A program made the translations under genes and the position numbers. From the NCBI GenBank assembly GCA_016290325.1, contig JAEETL010000016.1:1-60509 (forward strand): a stretch of DNA of 60,509 nt. The letters run 5' to 3'. The notes under the pieces were generated by a model, which saw nothing but the letters and a program-made list of their open reading frames with translations, had not been told where the DNA came from and made no database searches. This DNA comes from Muribaculaceae bacterium (GTDB lineage Bacteria; Bacteroidota; Bacteroidia; Bacteroidales; Muribaculaceae). Shown in pieces: positions 44,761-53,826 of this stretch (positions within the stretch are counted from its first letter, which is position 1; the number at the start of each line of letters is the position of its first letter).

Positions 44761-45735
44761 CTAATCCTTCTTGACAGGATCGTTATTGCCAAACAGTTCC
44801 TTAATGCCGCCAATCGAACCCAGCAGGTTGGTGGCCTCATAGGGCAAGTAAACAGTCTTTGTCTTGTCACCGCTAGCCACGGTATCGAGCATCTGGATAT
44901 ACTTCTGAGCGAGCAGATAGTTAGCGGGATTGGTGCTCTGGCCCACAGCCTGAGTAATCTTGTCGATAGCGATAGCCTCGGCCTCAGCCTTGCGGATACG
45001 GGCCTGAGCCTCACCCTCAGCGCGCAGGATCTCAGTTTGCTTGTCGGCCTCGGCCTGATTGATGCGGGCAGTCTTCTGACCCTCGGACTGGAGGATGGCT
45101 GCCTGTTTTTGACCCTCACTGGTCAAGATGGTAGCACGCTTGTTACGTTCGGCCTGCATCTGCTTCTCCATGGCCTGGAGCACGGTTTGCGGCGGCTGGA
45201 TATCCTGCAACTCCACGCGGTTCACCTTGATACCCCACTTGTTGGTAGCATCGTCAAGCACGGCACGCAGCTTGCTGTTAATGGTGTCACGCGAAGTAAG
45301 CGTTTGGTCCAACTCGAGCTCACCGATGATGTTACGCAACGTGGTCTGAGTCAGTTTCTCAATAGCGTTGGGCAGGTTATTGATCTCATAAACAGCCTTG
45401 AACGGATCCATGATCTGGAAATAGAGCAATGCATTGATCTGGGTCATTACATTATCCTTAGTAATCACGTTCTGCTTGTCAAAGTCATACACCTGTTCAC
45501 GCAGGTCAATCACGTTGGTCGTGCGGTAACGGCCGTGCTCATAGGAAACAATGCTCTTGGCGCGGTCAATAAACGGGATAATCACGTTGATGCCCGGCTT
45601 GAGCGTGGCATAATATTTACCCAGGCGCTCGATGATCTTGGTCTCGCTCTGCGGAATAATTACAAGGCTATTCTTGACGAGAATGAGCGCCAACAGAATG
45701 ACAACAATCAGAAATATTAATAACGGCTGTGACAT
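44761..45735 (-). CDS. SPFH/Band 7 (stomatin-like, QmcA-type) protein
   Basis: A 324-aa protein with one N-terminal membrane helix (LLIFLIVVILLALILVKN), the SPFH/Band 7 domain (VIIPQSETKIIERLGKY; GIKVNRVELQDIQPP), and an Ala/Glu/Gln-rich helical region to residue 260. It should form large membrane-bound assemblies. It lies 48 bp downstream of an NfeD-like gene, the standard pairing for this family. Confidence 0.9.
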   Translation of the reverse strand: MSQPLLIFLIVVILLALILVKNSLVIIPQSETKIIERLGKYYATLKPGINVIIPFIDRAKSIVSYEHGRYRTTNVIDLREQVYDFDKQNVITKDNVMTQINALLYFQIMDPFKAVYEINNLPNAIEKLTQTTLRNIIGELELDQTLTSRDTINSKLRAVLDDATNKWGIKVNRVELQDIQPPQTVLQAMEKQMQAERNKRATILTSEGQKQAAILQSEGQKTARINQAEADKQTEILRAEGEAQARIRKAEAEAIAIDKITQAVGQSTNPANYLLAQKYIQMLDTVASGDKTKTVYLPYEATNLLGSIGGIKELFGNNDPVKKD

Positions 45736-45783
45736 AATAATATAGTTTTAATTGGTTATTGTTTAGATTTCAACTTTAATTTT

Positions 45784-46239
45784 TTAATCCTCTACTGGCA
45801 CAACAGTGATAATGATGCTGTCCATTTTCACGACGCGAACGCTTGTTCCCTTAGTAAGTGCGATGCCGTCCTTAGAACGAGCCTTCCAGTCATCGCCATC
45901 GATAGCGACACGACCATAGCCATTGGCCTCAATCTCCTCGGTGACACGGCCCTCACGGCCAATCATGGCCTCAGCGTTGCTCAGGCGCTCCTTGCTGGGC
46001 TTGTGCAGCTTCTTGATGAGAGCAGGCCGCACTAGCAGCAGGCTTAATGCCGACACTATGGCAAAAATGATAATCTGCCAGGTGAGCGACAGGCCACATC
46101 CTGCGATGATTGCAGCAACAGCCGAACCAATAGCGAAGCACAAGATGAAAAAGTCGCCTGAAGAAAGTTCAAGAATCAGGCATAGGATCGATACGATGAT
46201 CCAAATTAGCCAGAGGTTTGATGTGAGATACTCGATCAT
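45784..46239 (-). CDS. NfeD-like membrane protein
   Basis: A 151-aa protein with three or four membrane segments (residues 9-70) followed by a soluble OB-fold domain (IGREGRVTEEIEANGYGRVAI without its ends; GTSVRVVKMDSI). It is the short NfeD form, lacking a protease domain, and partner of the SPFH protein in the same operon. Confidence 0.87.
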   Translation of the reverse strand: MIEYLTSNLWLIWIIVSILCLILELSSGDFFILCFAIGSAVAAIIAGCGLSLTWQIIIFAIVSALSLLLVRPALIKKLHKPSKERLSNAEAMIGREGRVTEEIEANGYGRVAIDGDDWKARSKDGIALTKGTSVRVVKMDSIIITVVPVED

Positions 46240-46421
46240 AACTTTATATTTTTATAGGTTGATATATTATTCTCTTATTTTCTCTTGTCTTCATTCATCT
46301 ATTAGACGCAAATGCCATGATAAAAACTACACGATTGGGTTATTTTTTCACGTGCATCATCCCAATGGATGAATTCTCTAATATTTTTCGTGCGTCTGGG
46401 AACTCAATACTTGGGTTTCCA

Positions 46422-46453
46422 CAAAGGTATTGATTTATAATTATACCTGCAAA
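46422..46453 (-). promoter_or_regulatory. Promoter of the NfeD-SPFH operon
   Basis: Minus strand: TACCTTTG (46422-46429) and TTTG (46450-46453) spaced 20 nt. The leader would be about 175 nt and includes a possible hairpin (ATTGGG ... CCCAAT near 46337-46369). The remaining gene-free sequence up to 46672 shows nothing recognisable. Confidence 0.6.
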
Positions 46454-46672
46454 TTTTATGCCAAAAAACGTCAATAATTCCTCGGCAGCATCACGAATGA
46501 TCAGAAATATGCGATTCTCAGCGGCTCAAAAAGACCTTTTGGGCTGTTATTCAGCAGTTTTAGCGGTTTTTCAAAAAACATCAGAAAAATCGGGTAGGGG
46601 AGCAAACTAGTGGTATTAGCCAATCAGAGCCTTAAAACTTGGCGTTTTTTTCTTGAATAAGAAAAAATGTGC

Positions 46673-46680
46673 TATCTTTG
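46673..46680 (+). promoter_or_regulatory. -7 promoter box of ybeY-mnmG
   Basis: TATCTTTG ends 27 nt before the ybeY ATG. Its place rules out the upstream GTG at 46669 as the start. Confidence 0.55.
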
Positions 46681-46707
46681 TGTCCCTCTTTTCAATTGAA
46701 CGAGAAA

Positions 46708-47148
46708 ATGACCGAAATTAATCGCATGGTACAAGGCAACGCCATCATGCCGGCTCACGACGAGTTGGCATTGCGCGACTGGATAGTTGAGGTGGCTGCT
46801 CGCCATGACAAGCGAGTGGGGCGTCTCACCTATGTCTTCTGTGACGATGAATACATCCTCCAGACCAACCGCCAGTTCCTGGGCCATGACTACTACACCG
46901 ACATCATTACCTTTGATTACTCTAACTCACATCGCATCGCTGGCGACATGGTCATTTCCCTGGATACAGTGCGCACCAATGCCGAGGCGCTCGGAGCCCC
47001 CTATGAGACCGAGCTCCTGCGTGTCATTATCCATGGTGTGCTGCACCTGTGTGGCATCAACGACAAGGGACCCGGTGAGCGCGAAATCATGGAGCAACAC
47101 GAAAATGAGGCGCTGGCAATCCTGCCCGCAAATGTAATCCTGAAATGA
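46708..47148 (+). CDS. ybeY: Endoribonuclease YbeY (rRNA maturation)
   Basis: A 146-aa zinc metalloprotein involved in 16S rRNA maturation and ribosome quality control. The zinc motif reads HGVLHLCGIND, keeping the first two His; the third His position of the E. coli motif is not His here, and I recall the same in other Bacteroidales. TDIITFDY is also typical. The start is ATG 46708, downstream of the promoter box. The stop overlaps the mnmG start by 4 bp (ATGA). Confidence 0.9.
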   Translation: MTEINRMVQGNAIMPAHDELALRDWIVEVAARHDKRVGRLTYVFCDDEYILQTNRQFLGHDYYTDIITFDYSNSHRIAGDMVISLDTVRTNAEALGAPYETELLRVIIHGVLHLCGINDKGPGEREIMEQHENEALAILPANVILK

Positions 47149-49022
47149 GAACTGACTACGACGTCATAGTAGTGGGTGCCGGACACGCCGGCTGTGAGGC
47201 TGCTTGTGCAGCAGCCCGTTTAGGGTCACACACGCTGCTCATCACCATCGACATGAACAAGATTGCCCAAATGAGCTGCAATCCAGCCGTAGGCGGAATC
47301 GCCAAGGGTCAAATCGTACGCGAGATTGACGCCCTGGGTGGTCAAATGGGCATTGTCACCGACCGCAGCAGCATCCAGTTCAGGATGCTCAACCGCAGCA
47401 AGGGACCCGCCATGTGGAGTCCTCGCTCGCAAAGCGATCGCCAGCAGTTCATTCTCGAGTGGCGCCAAGTGCTGGAAAACACGCCCAATCTATACATGTG
47501 GCAAGACTCGGTGACGCAATTTGTCATCGAGGGTGGGGTAGTGAAGGGTGTAATCACCGCCCTTGGACTTACCTTCACGGCCCGTGCTGTTGTACTCACC
47601 GCTGGCACATTCCTCAATGGTCTGATGCACGTGGGGCGCGTTAAGACCCCCGGAGGGCGCGTCTCAGAACCACCCGCAACTGGTATCACCGAGCAATTGC
47701 AATCCCTAGGATTCACCGTTGGACGCATGAAAACCGGCACACCGCCACGACTCGACGAGCGCACGATTGACTTCACCCAGTGCATCCGTCAGGACGGCGA
47801 GCAGGATTTCCACCATTTTTCGTTCTTACCTAACGTGAAATCGGCACTGTCTCAACGCCCCTGCTGGATTGTGCACACCAACGAGCAGGTGCATGAGGTT
47901 CTGCGCAAGGGCCTGCCGCAGTCACCGCTTTACAACGGTCAAATTACCAGCATCGGGCCCCGTTACTGCCCCAGCATCGAGACCAAAATCGTCACATTTG
48001 CCGATAAAACATCCCACCAGTTGTTTATCGAGCCCGAGGGCGCAACCACCCATGAGATGTACCTCAACGGCTTCTCGTCATCACTGCCTTGGGAGGTGCA
48101 AATCGAGGCCTTGCGACACATTCCCGCCTTGCGCGACGTTCATGCCTTCAGACCGGGTTATGCCATCGAGTATGACTTCTTTGACCCCACCCAGTTGACC
48201 CACACCCTCGAATCCAAATTGGTCAAGAATCTCTTCCTCGCCGGTCAGGTCAACGGCACCACGGGCTATGAGGAAGCGGCAGGGCAGGGGCTCATTGCCG
48301 GCATCAACGCCCACCAGAATGTTACGGGTGGTGAGCCGTTCACGCTAGCACGTAACGAAGCTTACATCGGCGTGCTCATCGACGACCTGGTGACCTGTGG
48401 AGTGGATGAACCCTACCGCATGTTCACCTCACGCGCCGAACATCGCATCCTGCTGCGTCAGGACGATGCCGACATGCGCTTGACCGAGAAAGGCTACCGC
48501 TTGGGGCTTGCCACGCCTGAGCGCCATGAACTGATGACATCCAAACGCGAGCAGATTGATCGCCTCATCACTTATTGCCGCCAGACGACCATCAAGGCTA
48601 ATGCCATCAACCCCCTGCTCGAAGCCCACGGCATGCAGCCCTTGACCCAAGGTCAGCGCCTGCACGACCTGCTGCTGAGACCGCAACTCAACATATCAAT
48701 GATTGCCCAAGCCTTGCCCGAGTTGCGAGAACGACTTGACTCTATTGAACCAGCACGGCGCGACGAAATCATCGAGGCCGCCGAGGTCGCCGTCAAGTAC
48801 CGAGGCTATATCGAGCGCGAGACGCTCATCGCCGACCGCGTAGCACGCCTCGACAACGTCACCCTCAAGGGCAAATTTGACTACTCCCAAATCCATCAGA
48901 TTTCGACTGAAGCACGTCAAAAACTCCAGGCCATCGACCCAGACACAGTAGGCCAAGCCTCACGCATCCCTGGCGTGTCCCCAAGCGACATCAACATTCT
49001 GCTCGTTTTGCTGGGCAGATAG
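47145..49022 (+). CDS. mnmG: tRNA uridine-5-carboxymethylaminomethyl modification enzyme MnmG (GidA)
   Basis: A 625-aa FAD-binding protein that with MnmE modifies U34 of certain tRNAs. It has the N-terminal VVGAGHAGCEAACAAAR motif, the SCNPAVGGIAKGQIVREID signature, a second signature with the conserved Cys region (GPRYCPSIETKI), GQVNGTTGYEEAAGQG, and the C-terminal helical MnmE-binding domain. Length is normal. It is translationally coupled to ybeY. Confidence 0.96.
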   Translation: MRTDYDVIVVGAGHAGCEAACAAARLGSHTLLITIDMNKIAQMSCNPAVGGIAKGQIVREIDALGGQMGIVTDRSSIQFRMLNRSKGPAMWSPRSQSDRQQFILEWRQVLENTPNLYMWQDSVTQFVIEGGVVKGVITALGLTFTARAVVLTAGTFLNGLMHVGRVKTPGGRVSEPPATGITEQLQSLGFTVGRMKTGTPPRLDERTIDFTQCIRQDGEQDFHHFSFLPNVKSALSQRPCWIVHTNEQVHEVLRKGLPQSPLYNGQITSIGPRYCPSIETKIVTFADKTSHQLFIEPEGATTHEMYLNGFSSSLPWEVQIEALRHIPALRDVHAFRPGYAIEYDFFDPTQLTHTLESKLVKNLFLAGQVNGTTGYEEAAGQGLIAGINAHQNVTGGEPFTLARNEAYIGVLIDDLVTCGVDEPYRMFTSRAEHRILLRQDDADMRLTEKGYRLGLATPERHELMTSKREQIDRLITYCRQTTIKANAINPLLEAHGMQPLTQGQRLHDLLLRPQLNISMIAQALPELRERLDSIEPARRDEIIEAAEVAVKYRGYIERETLIADRVARLDNVTLKGKFDYSQIHQISTEARQKLQAIDPDTVGQASRIPGVSPSDINILLVLLGR

Positions 49023-49024
49023 TT

Positions 49025-49040
49025 TGTTCCACGTGAAACA
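49025..49040 (+). promoter_or_regulatory. parS-like centromere site 1
   Basis: TGTTCCACGTGAAACA matches the bacterial parS consensus TGTTnCACGTGAAACA exactly. It sits between the mnmG stop and the apt start. ParB is expected to bind it. Confidence 0.75.
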
Positions 49041-49067
49041 ATTACAAACCTAACATATTGATTTACA

Positions 49068-49601
49068 ATGAATAACAAAGATTTAGAAAGCGTAAAAAGC
49101 ATTGTGCGCAACATTCCTGACTTTCCCGTTCCAGGCATTCAGTTCAAGGATCTGACCACAGCTTTCAAGGACCCCAAAGCGCTACAGATTATGACTCAAG
49201 CCATGGCCGACCTGTTCCGCGCCAAGGGTGTAACCCGCGTGGTGGGCATCGAGGCGCGCGGCTTCATCGGCGGCGCCATCCTCGCCACCCAACTCGGTGC
49301 GGGTTTCGTACCCCTGCGCAAGCCAGGTAAGCTCCCAGCCGAAGTCATCCAGAAGTCCTACTCCAAGGAGTATGGCACTGACACCATCGAGATTCACAAA
49401 GACGCCATCACCCCCGACGACGTGGTTGTCATCCATGACGACCTGCTCGCCACGGGCGGCACGATGTTGGCGGCCTATGAATTGGTGAAATCGATGAATC
49501 CCAAGAAGATCTATATCAACTTCCTGTGCGACCTCGCCGACCTGCACGGCCGCGACGTGTTCCCGCCCGAAGTAGAGATCTCATCCTTGTTCACCTTCTA
49601 A
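49068..49601 (+). CDS. apt: Adenine phosphoribosyltransferase
   Basis: A 177-aa purine salvage enzyme making AMP from adenine and PRPP. The PRPP motif is VVVIHDDLLATGGTMLAA. FPVPGIQFKDLT and GIEARGFIGGAIL are family hallmarks. It starts 45 bp after mnmG, with the parS-like site between, and is followed 24 bp later by uvrC. Confidence 0.95.
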   Translation: MNNKDLESVKSIVRNIPDFPVPGIQFKDLTTAFKDPKALQIMTQAMADLFRAKGVTRVVGIEARGFIGGAILATQLGAGFVPLRKPGKLPAEVIQKSYSKEYGTDTIEIHKDAITPDDVVVIHDDLLATGGTMLAAYELVKSMNPKKIYINFLCDLADLHGRDVFPPEVEISSLFTF

Positions 49602-49625
49602 CGAACGCTTCAAGTCCCTTACCTA

Positions 49626-51440
49626 ATGACTGATGACCTCAAGCTCAAGCTGTCGCTGCTCCCCGACGAGCCTGGCGTGTACCGCTATCGCAACCGCGAG
49701 GGCACCATCATCTATGTGGGTAAGGCCAAGAATCTCAAGCGACGCGTCAACTCCTATTTCAACCGCGAGCACGATTCGCTGCGCACCACCATGCTCGTGC
49801 GCAACATCGCCGACCTGGAGTACACTGTCGTCAATACCGAGGAGGAAGCCCTCGACCTCGAGAATGCCCTCATCAAGGAGCACCAGCCGCGCTACAACGT
49901 CATGCTCAAGGATGACAAGAGTTACCCTTGGATATGCGTATCGGGCGGCCTTTATCCACGTGTCTATATCACCCGCGAGGCTCGTGCCAAAGGTGACCGC
50001 TACTACGGCCCTTATCCTCGTGCCGAAGTCGCTAAGGTGCTCATTGACACCATCCGTCAGATATACCCCCTGCGCACATGCCGTCTAAATGTTTCACGTG
50101 AAACAATCGAGGCGGACAAACACCGGCTATGCCTGCAATACCACATTCACCGTTGCGAGGGTTGCTGCAAGGGATTAGTAACACCAGAGCGATACGGCGA
50201 ATACATCAGCGAGATACGGCAAATCCTTAACGGCGACACCCATCAGCTCATGGACCTGCTCATGGCCCAGATGCAACAACTGGCTGCAGAGTTGCGCTTT
50301 GAGGAAGCTGAACTGCTCAAGCGACGCTACAAGCTGCTGGAGCACGTGCGCCGCCGCTCGGTTATCGTTAGCCCCACCATCCACAACATTGACGTATTTG
50401 GATTGCTGCGTGACGAGGATGCCGCCCATGTGAACTACATGCACATGCGGGGTGGGGCAGTGGTGCAATCGGTCACCCTGGAATACCGTCTCTCGACTCA
50501 CGACGAGACCGACGCCGAGCTCATGTCGATGGCAGTGGGCGAGGTGAGACAGCGCTTTGCCGAGACCTATCGCAACGATAAGGTCTCAGAAGTCCTGGTG
50601 AATATTTTACCCGATGTCGAGTTCACAGGTCTGTCGTTCATTATCCCACAACGCGGCGACAAGAAGCACCTGCTCCAAATCGCCCTGAAAAACGCCACAC
50701 AGCATCGCGATGAGCGCCTGCGCATGATGGAGAAGCTCAACCCAGAACAACGCACTACACGCACTCTAACCACCATGCAGCGCGACCTGCGCATGACTAC
50801 TCTGCCGCGCCATGTCGAGTGCTTTGACAACAGCAACATCGGCGGCACGAGTGCCGTTGCGTCGTGCGTCGTTTTCCGCAACGCCAAGCCCGCCAAAAAG
50901 GAATACCGCCATTACAATATCAAAACTGTTGAGGGGGCTGATGACTTCGCTACCATGCGAGAGGTCGTCACACGCCGTTACAGCCGCCTAATTCAGGAAG
51001 GCGAGGAACTGCCCCAGTTGCTCATCGTTGATGGCGGCAAGGGGCAAGTAAGTGCCACACTTGAGGCGCTTGAGGGCATAGGTCTGCGCGGACAGATGAC
51101 CGTCGTAGGCATCGCCAAACGCCTCAATGAGGTCTATTTCCCGGGCGACAGCGTGCCACTCTACATCGACAAGAACAGCGAGACGCTACACGTCATCCAA
51201 CGTCTGCGCGACGAGGCCCACCGCTTTGCCATTACCTTCCATCGCAAGCAGCGTAGCAAGAGCCAAATTCAAAGTGTCCTCGATGATGTGCCCGGCATTG
51301 GCCCCAAGACACGCACATTGCTGCTCAAACATTTCAAGTCGGTCAAACGCATCAAAGAGGCATCTGAACAAGAACTCGCGGCCCTCATTGGACCCGCCAA
51401 GGCACGCACCCTTATCGCTAGCCTTACAAACAACCAGTAA
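49626..51440 (+). CDS. uvrC: UvrABC excinuclease subunit C
   Basis: A 604-aa nucleotide-excision-repair nuclease. It has an N-terminal GIY-YIG nuclease domain (GVYRYRNREGTIIYVGKAK without its ends), a UVR-type helical segment (LMAQMQQLAAELRFEEAELL), a C-terminal RNase H-like nuclease region (ECFDNSNIGGTSAVASCVVF), and a helix-hairpin-helix tail (DVPGIGPKTRTLLLKHF). A perfect parS palindrome is embedded in the coding sequence (encoding NVSRET, near residue 157). Confidence 0.95.
   Translation: MTDDLKLKLSLLPDEPGVYRYRNREGTIIYVGKAKNLKRRVNSYFNREHDSLRTTMLVRNIADLEYTVVNTEEEALDLENALIKEHQPRYNVMLKDDKSYPWICVSGGLYPRVYITREARAKGDRYYGPYPRAEVAKVLIDTIRQIYPLRTCRLNVSRETIEADKHRLCLQYHIHRCEGCCKGLVTPERYGEYISEIRQILNGDTHQLMDLLMAQMQQLAAELRFEEAELLKRRYKLLEHVRRRSVIVSPTIHNIDVFGLLRDEDAAHVNYMHMRGGAVVQSVTLEYRLSTHDETDAELMSMAVGEVRQRFAETYRNDKVSEVLVNILPDVEFTGLSFIIPQRGDKKHLLQIALKNATQHRDERLRMMEKLNPEQRTTRTLTTMQRDLRMTTLPRHVECFDNSNIGGTSAVASCVVFRNAKPAKKEYRHYNIKTVEGADDFATMREVVTRRYSRLIQEGEELPQLLIVDGGKGQVSATLEALEGIGLRGQMTVVGIAKRLNEVYFPGDSVPLYIDKNSETLHVIQRLRDEAHRFAITFHRKQRSKSQIQSVLDDVPGIGPKTRTLLLKHFKSVKRIKEASEQELAALIGPAKARTLIASLTNNQ
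50090..50105 (+). promoter_or_regulatory. parS-like centromere site 2 (inside uvrC)
   Basis: TGTTTCACGTGAAACA is a perfect 16-bp palindrome and exact parS consensus, lying within the uvrC reading frame. Confidence 0.8.
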
Positions 51441-51463
51441 ACTTTCACAGTTGATAAATCTGT

Positions 51464-51496
51464 TTTTGACGTCAATCAGGCTGATTAACGTCAAAA
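51464..51496. other. Long hairpin between uvrC and nadK
   Basis: The arms TTTTGACGT and ACGTCAAAA, with an inner AATCAG/CTGATT pairing, make a nearly complete 33-nt hairpin. It starts 24 bp after the uvrC stop. It lacks a T-run, so it is either a weak terminator or a protein-binding palindrome. Confidence 0.45.
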
Positions 51497-51549
51497 GGCA
51501 TGTTCTAATTCATTTAGGACTAGGTTAGCAGCCTATTTTTTTGACTACG

Positions 51550-51580
51550 TTGGTAATGTGCAGGATTTTGTTTACATTTG
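51550..51580 (+). promoter_or_regulatory. Promoter of nadK
   Basis: TTG (51550-51552), 20-nt spacer, TACATTTG (51573-51580). The box ends only 4 nt before the ATG, so the transcript would have practically no leader. Confidence 0.6.
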
Positions 51581-51584
51581 CGAC

Positions 51585-52451
51585 ATGAAAAAGCTGGTAA
51601 TATTTGGAAATACCTATCAACAGGGTGACATCAAGCGCGTGATAGCCTTGCTGGAGCACCTGCGCCATCATGGATTGGAGGTGTCGGTAGAACATGAGTT
51701 CCTGGAGTACTTAAACGCTTCAGGCGATAAGGTGGACCTGCCGTCGTTTGAGGCCCAAGCAGTTCCTCCCGCCGACATGGCTCTCTCGTTAGGTGGTGAT
51801 GGCACATTCCTCACGACAGTGATGTGGGTATCGCGCCTAGGAATGCCCATTTTGGGAGTTAATCTGGGGCATTTGGGGTACCTTACCACCGGCGGACTTG
51901 ACGAGCATAGTGACATGATTGACGACGTGCTAGCAGGCAATTACCGCATCGAGGAGCGCACGATGCTTCAAGTGACTTGTGATGCCGTTGAGATTGCCCA
52001 TCCGTGGGCGCTGAACGAGGTGGCAATACTGCGCCATGACACATCGTCGATGCTTGATATGGAGACACGCCTGCGCAGCCACGAGCTAACCACCTACCGT
52101 GGCGATGGCCTCATCGTGAGCACCCCCACCGGTTCGACAGCCTATAACATGAGCGTTGGTGGACCTATCCTGGAACCCACCACATCGTGCCTGGTGCTCT
52201 CGCCCATTTCGCCTCACTCGCTAACAATGCGCCCGTTGGTCGTACGCGATGACAGCGAGATCGTCGTCAGGACTTACTCTCGCGCTACCCACTACGAGGT
52301 GAGTATCGATGGTGAGGTGGCACTATGTCCCGCGGGTTCAACGCTAACCATCAAGCGCGCTCCTTATTGTGCACGCGTCGTCCAGCGCATGGGTAACAAC
52401 TTTGCCAGCACCCTTAGGCAAAAACTCCTCTGGGGTACCGACCAGCGTTAA
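51585..52451 (+). CDS. nadK: NAD kinase
   Basis: A 288-aa enzyme phosphorylating NAD to NADP. It has the GGDGT motif (LSLGGDGTFLTTV), the LNEVAILRHD segment, and STPTGSTAYNMSVGGP. The start MKKLVIFGNTYQ is the usual Bacteroidetes beginning; the Met nine codons upstream would lie before the transcription start. The gene is followed by a hairpin at 52479-52502. Confidence 0.94.
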   Translation: MKKLVIFGNTYQQGDIKRVIALLEHLRHHGLEVSVEHEFLEYLNASGDKVDLPSFEAQAVPPADMALSLGGDGTFLTTVMWVSRLGMPILGVNLGHLGYLTTGGLDEHSDMIDDVLAGNYRIEERTMLQVTCDAVEIAHPWALNEVAILRHDTSSMLDMETRLRSHELTTYRGDGLIVSTPTGSTAYNMSVGGPILEPTTSCLVLSPISPHSLTMRPLVVRDDSEIVVRTYSRATHYEVSIDGEVALCPAGSTLTIKRAPYCARVVQRMGNNFASTLRQKLLWGTDQR

Positions 52452-52478
52452 AACATTACATTGCGATATCAAAAAATG

Positions 52479-52502
52479 AGGGCTTCGCTTAAGCGAGGCC
52501 CT
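52479..52502. terminator. Hairpin terminator between convergent genes
   Basis: AGGGCTTCGCTT pairs with AAGCGAGGCCCT (one mismatch). It has an A-run on its left, which serves as a T-run for the minus-strand glycosyltransferase gene, and a weak T-rich tail on its right for nadK. Confidence 0.6.
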
Positions 52503-52530
52503 GATTGCATAAAGTATCTTACTATCATTA

Positions 52531-53679
52531 TTAACGTTGAAATAGCCTGCGGTGCATGAGCACTGAGCGGTAGATATGAATCATGTGATCGGCCAAAATC
52601 TTGCCCGTGAAGCGCTCGGTATTCTCTCGTGAAGCCTTAAGCATCGCTTCTTTCTTGGTCTCATCCTCAAGCACGTCGCTCAGTTTATCGGCACCATCAA
52701 TAAAATCGGTATAGTAAATGGCACCGTCACCGCCAAACTCGCGTGCTTTAGGTGAATCTTTACAAATTACAAGGGCACCACTGCGCTGGGCGTTGATGAT
52801 CTTGTAATTGTCACGCATGCGTTCTGTGTTGGGAATAATGACAGCCTGAGCCATCTTGGCAACAGCGGTAAGGTCGTTGTGGTGGATCTTATCCACCTGC
52901 TTGAAACGATGGAAGATGTGCAGGTCATGAGCCTGCTCCTTTACCACGCTGTCAAAGTATGGGGTGCGATAGCCCAGCAACACGATCGAAATCTTGCGGT
53001 TACGTAACTCATGAAGAAGCTGCATCGCCTCCTTGAGGTTGTCGTCCTTGTCAAAACGTCCCTTATAGAGTATGAAACGTTCGGGCAAATGGTACTTGCT
53101 GCGGATAATCTCAAACATGTTCTCAGGAACCGATTCATCACATCCCTCGAAGAAGCAGGGATAAACCACCTCCACGTCATCGGGATTCACATGATAGTGG
53201 TCGATGATGATTTGGCGGTCACTCTCGTTGAGCGCGATGACACGCTTAGCGATTTTGCACGATTTGCGAGCGCGACGCTGCATGAGCATACGCTCTACCC
53301 AGTTCTTGGCCGACTTATAGAGCGGGTCGGTCATCGTGAAGACGGTGGGGAAGTTGCTACCTAAAAAACCTGACGCGATGCCATCATCAATGCCGTGGAA
53401 GGTGTTCACACCATGAGCCTTTGCCGACTTGACAATACCACTGTTAAAATACCAACGGGTCTTGTTGTGGATATAGTTGCGCGGGAATTTCACACGAACG
53501 CTTTTGTCGTTATATATGTCGGTCAGTCGCTTGTTTCTTGACTCACTTCGCTTGGGTGAATACAGGATATAATAGTTACTGGGATAATGTTTGGACAAAG
53601 CCTTAATCAGGATACGTCCATAATATGACGTATCGGTATTCTCCATGATTATTTTACGTCCACCGTAACCTACAACCAT
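52531..53679 (-). CDS. Glycosyltransferase (GT-B fold, family 4-like)
   Basis: A 382-aa protein. The N-terminal acceptor half is MVVGYGGRKIIMENTDTSYYG without its last residues; the C-terminal donor half has RFILYKGRFDKDDNLKEAMQ and VVYPCFFEG. The glutamate motif region (IIPNTERMRDNYKIINAQ) resembles GT4 loosely. No membrane segment. The sugar and target are unknown. A -7 box TAAATTTG (53740-53747, minus strand) lies 60 nt upstream, divergent from the DUF4923 gene. Confidence 0.8.
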   Translation of the reverse strand: MVVGYGGRKIIMENTDTSYYGRILIKALSKHYPSNYYILYSPKRSESRNKRLTDIYNDKSVRVKFPRNYIHNKTRWYFNSGIVKSAKAHGVNTFHGIDDGIASGFLGSNFPTVFTMTDPLYKSAKNWVERMLMQRRARKSCKIAKRVIALNESDRQIIIDHYHVNPDDVEVVYPCFFEGCDESVPENMFEIIRSKYHLPERFILYKGRFDKDDNLKEAMQLLHELRNRKISIVLLGYRTPYFDSVVKEQAHDLHIFHRFKQVDKIHHNDLTAVAKMAQAVIIPNTERMRDNYKIINAQRSGALVICKDSPKAREFGGDGAIYYTDFIDGADKLSDVLEDETKKEAMLKASRENTERFTGKILADHMIHIYRSVLMHRRLFQR

Positions 53680-53800
53680 AATATATCTCTATTTTTGTTT
53701 GAATTATTCTTAAAAATGGAAAGTACTCCTAAAAACGTGCAAATTTACTATTTATTTTTGTTTCTAGACCTTTTTAGGCCGCATTTTTCTCAAAATGAGT

Positions 53801-53808
53801 TAACTTTG
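53801..53808 (+). promoter_or_regulatory. -7 promoter box of the DUF4923 lipoprotein gene
   Basis: TAACTTTG, 18 nt before the ATG at 53827. No clear -33 element. Confidence 0.5.
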
Positions 53809-53826
53809 CGCCTAAATTAAGGAATT

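Noticed and set aside
18251-46360. Other CACGTG-containing sites (for example near 18250, 33140, 38346 and 46350) as further parS sites
   Set aside because: Their flanks do not match the TGTTnCACGTGAAACA consensus beyond the central six to eight bases.
46669-46707. GTG start extending YbeY by 13 residues
   Set aside because: It overlaps the TATCTTTG promoter box, so it would not be transcribed.
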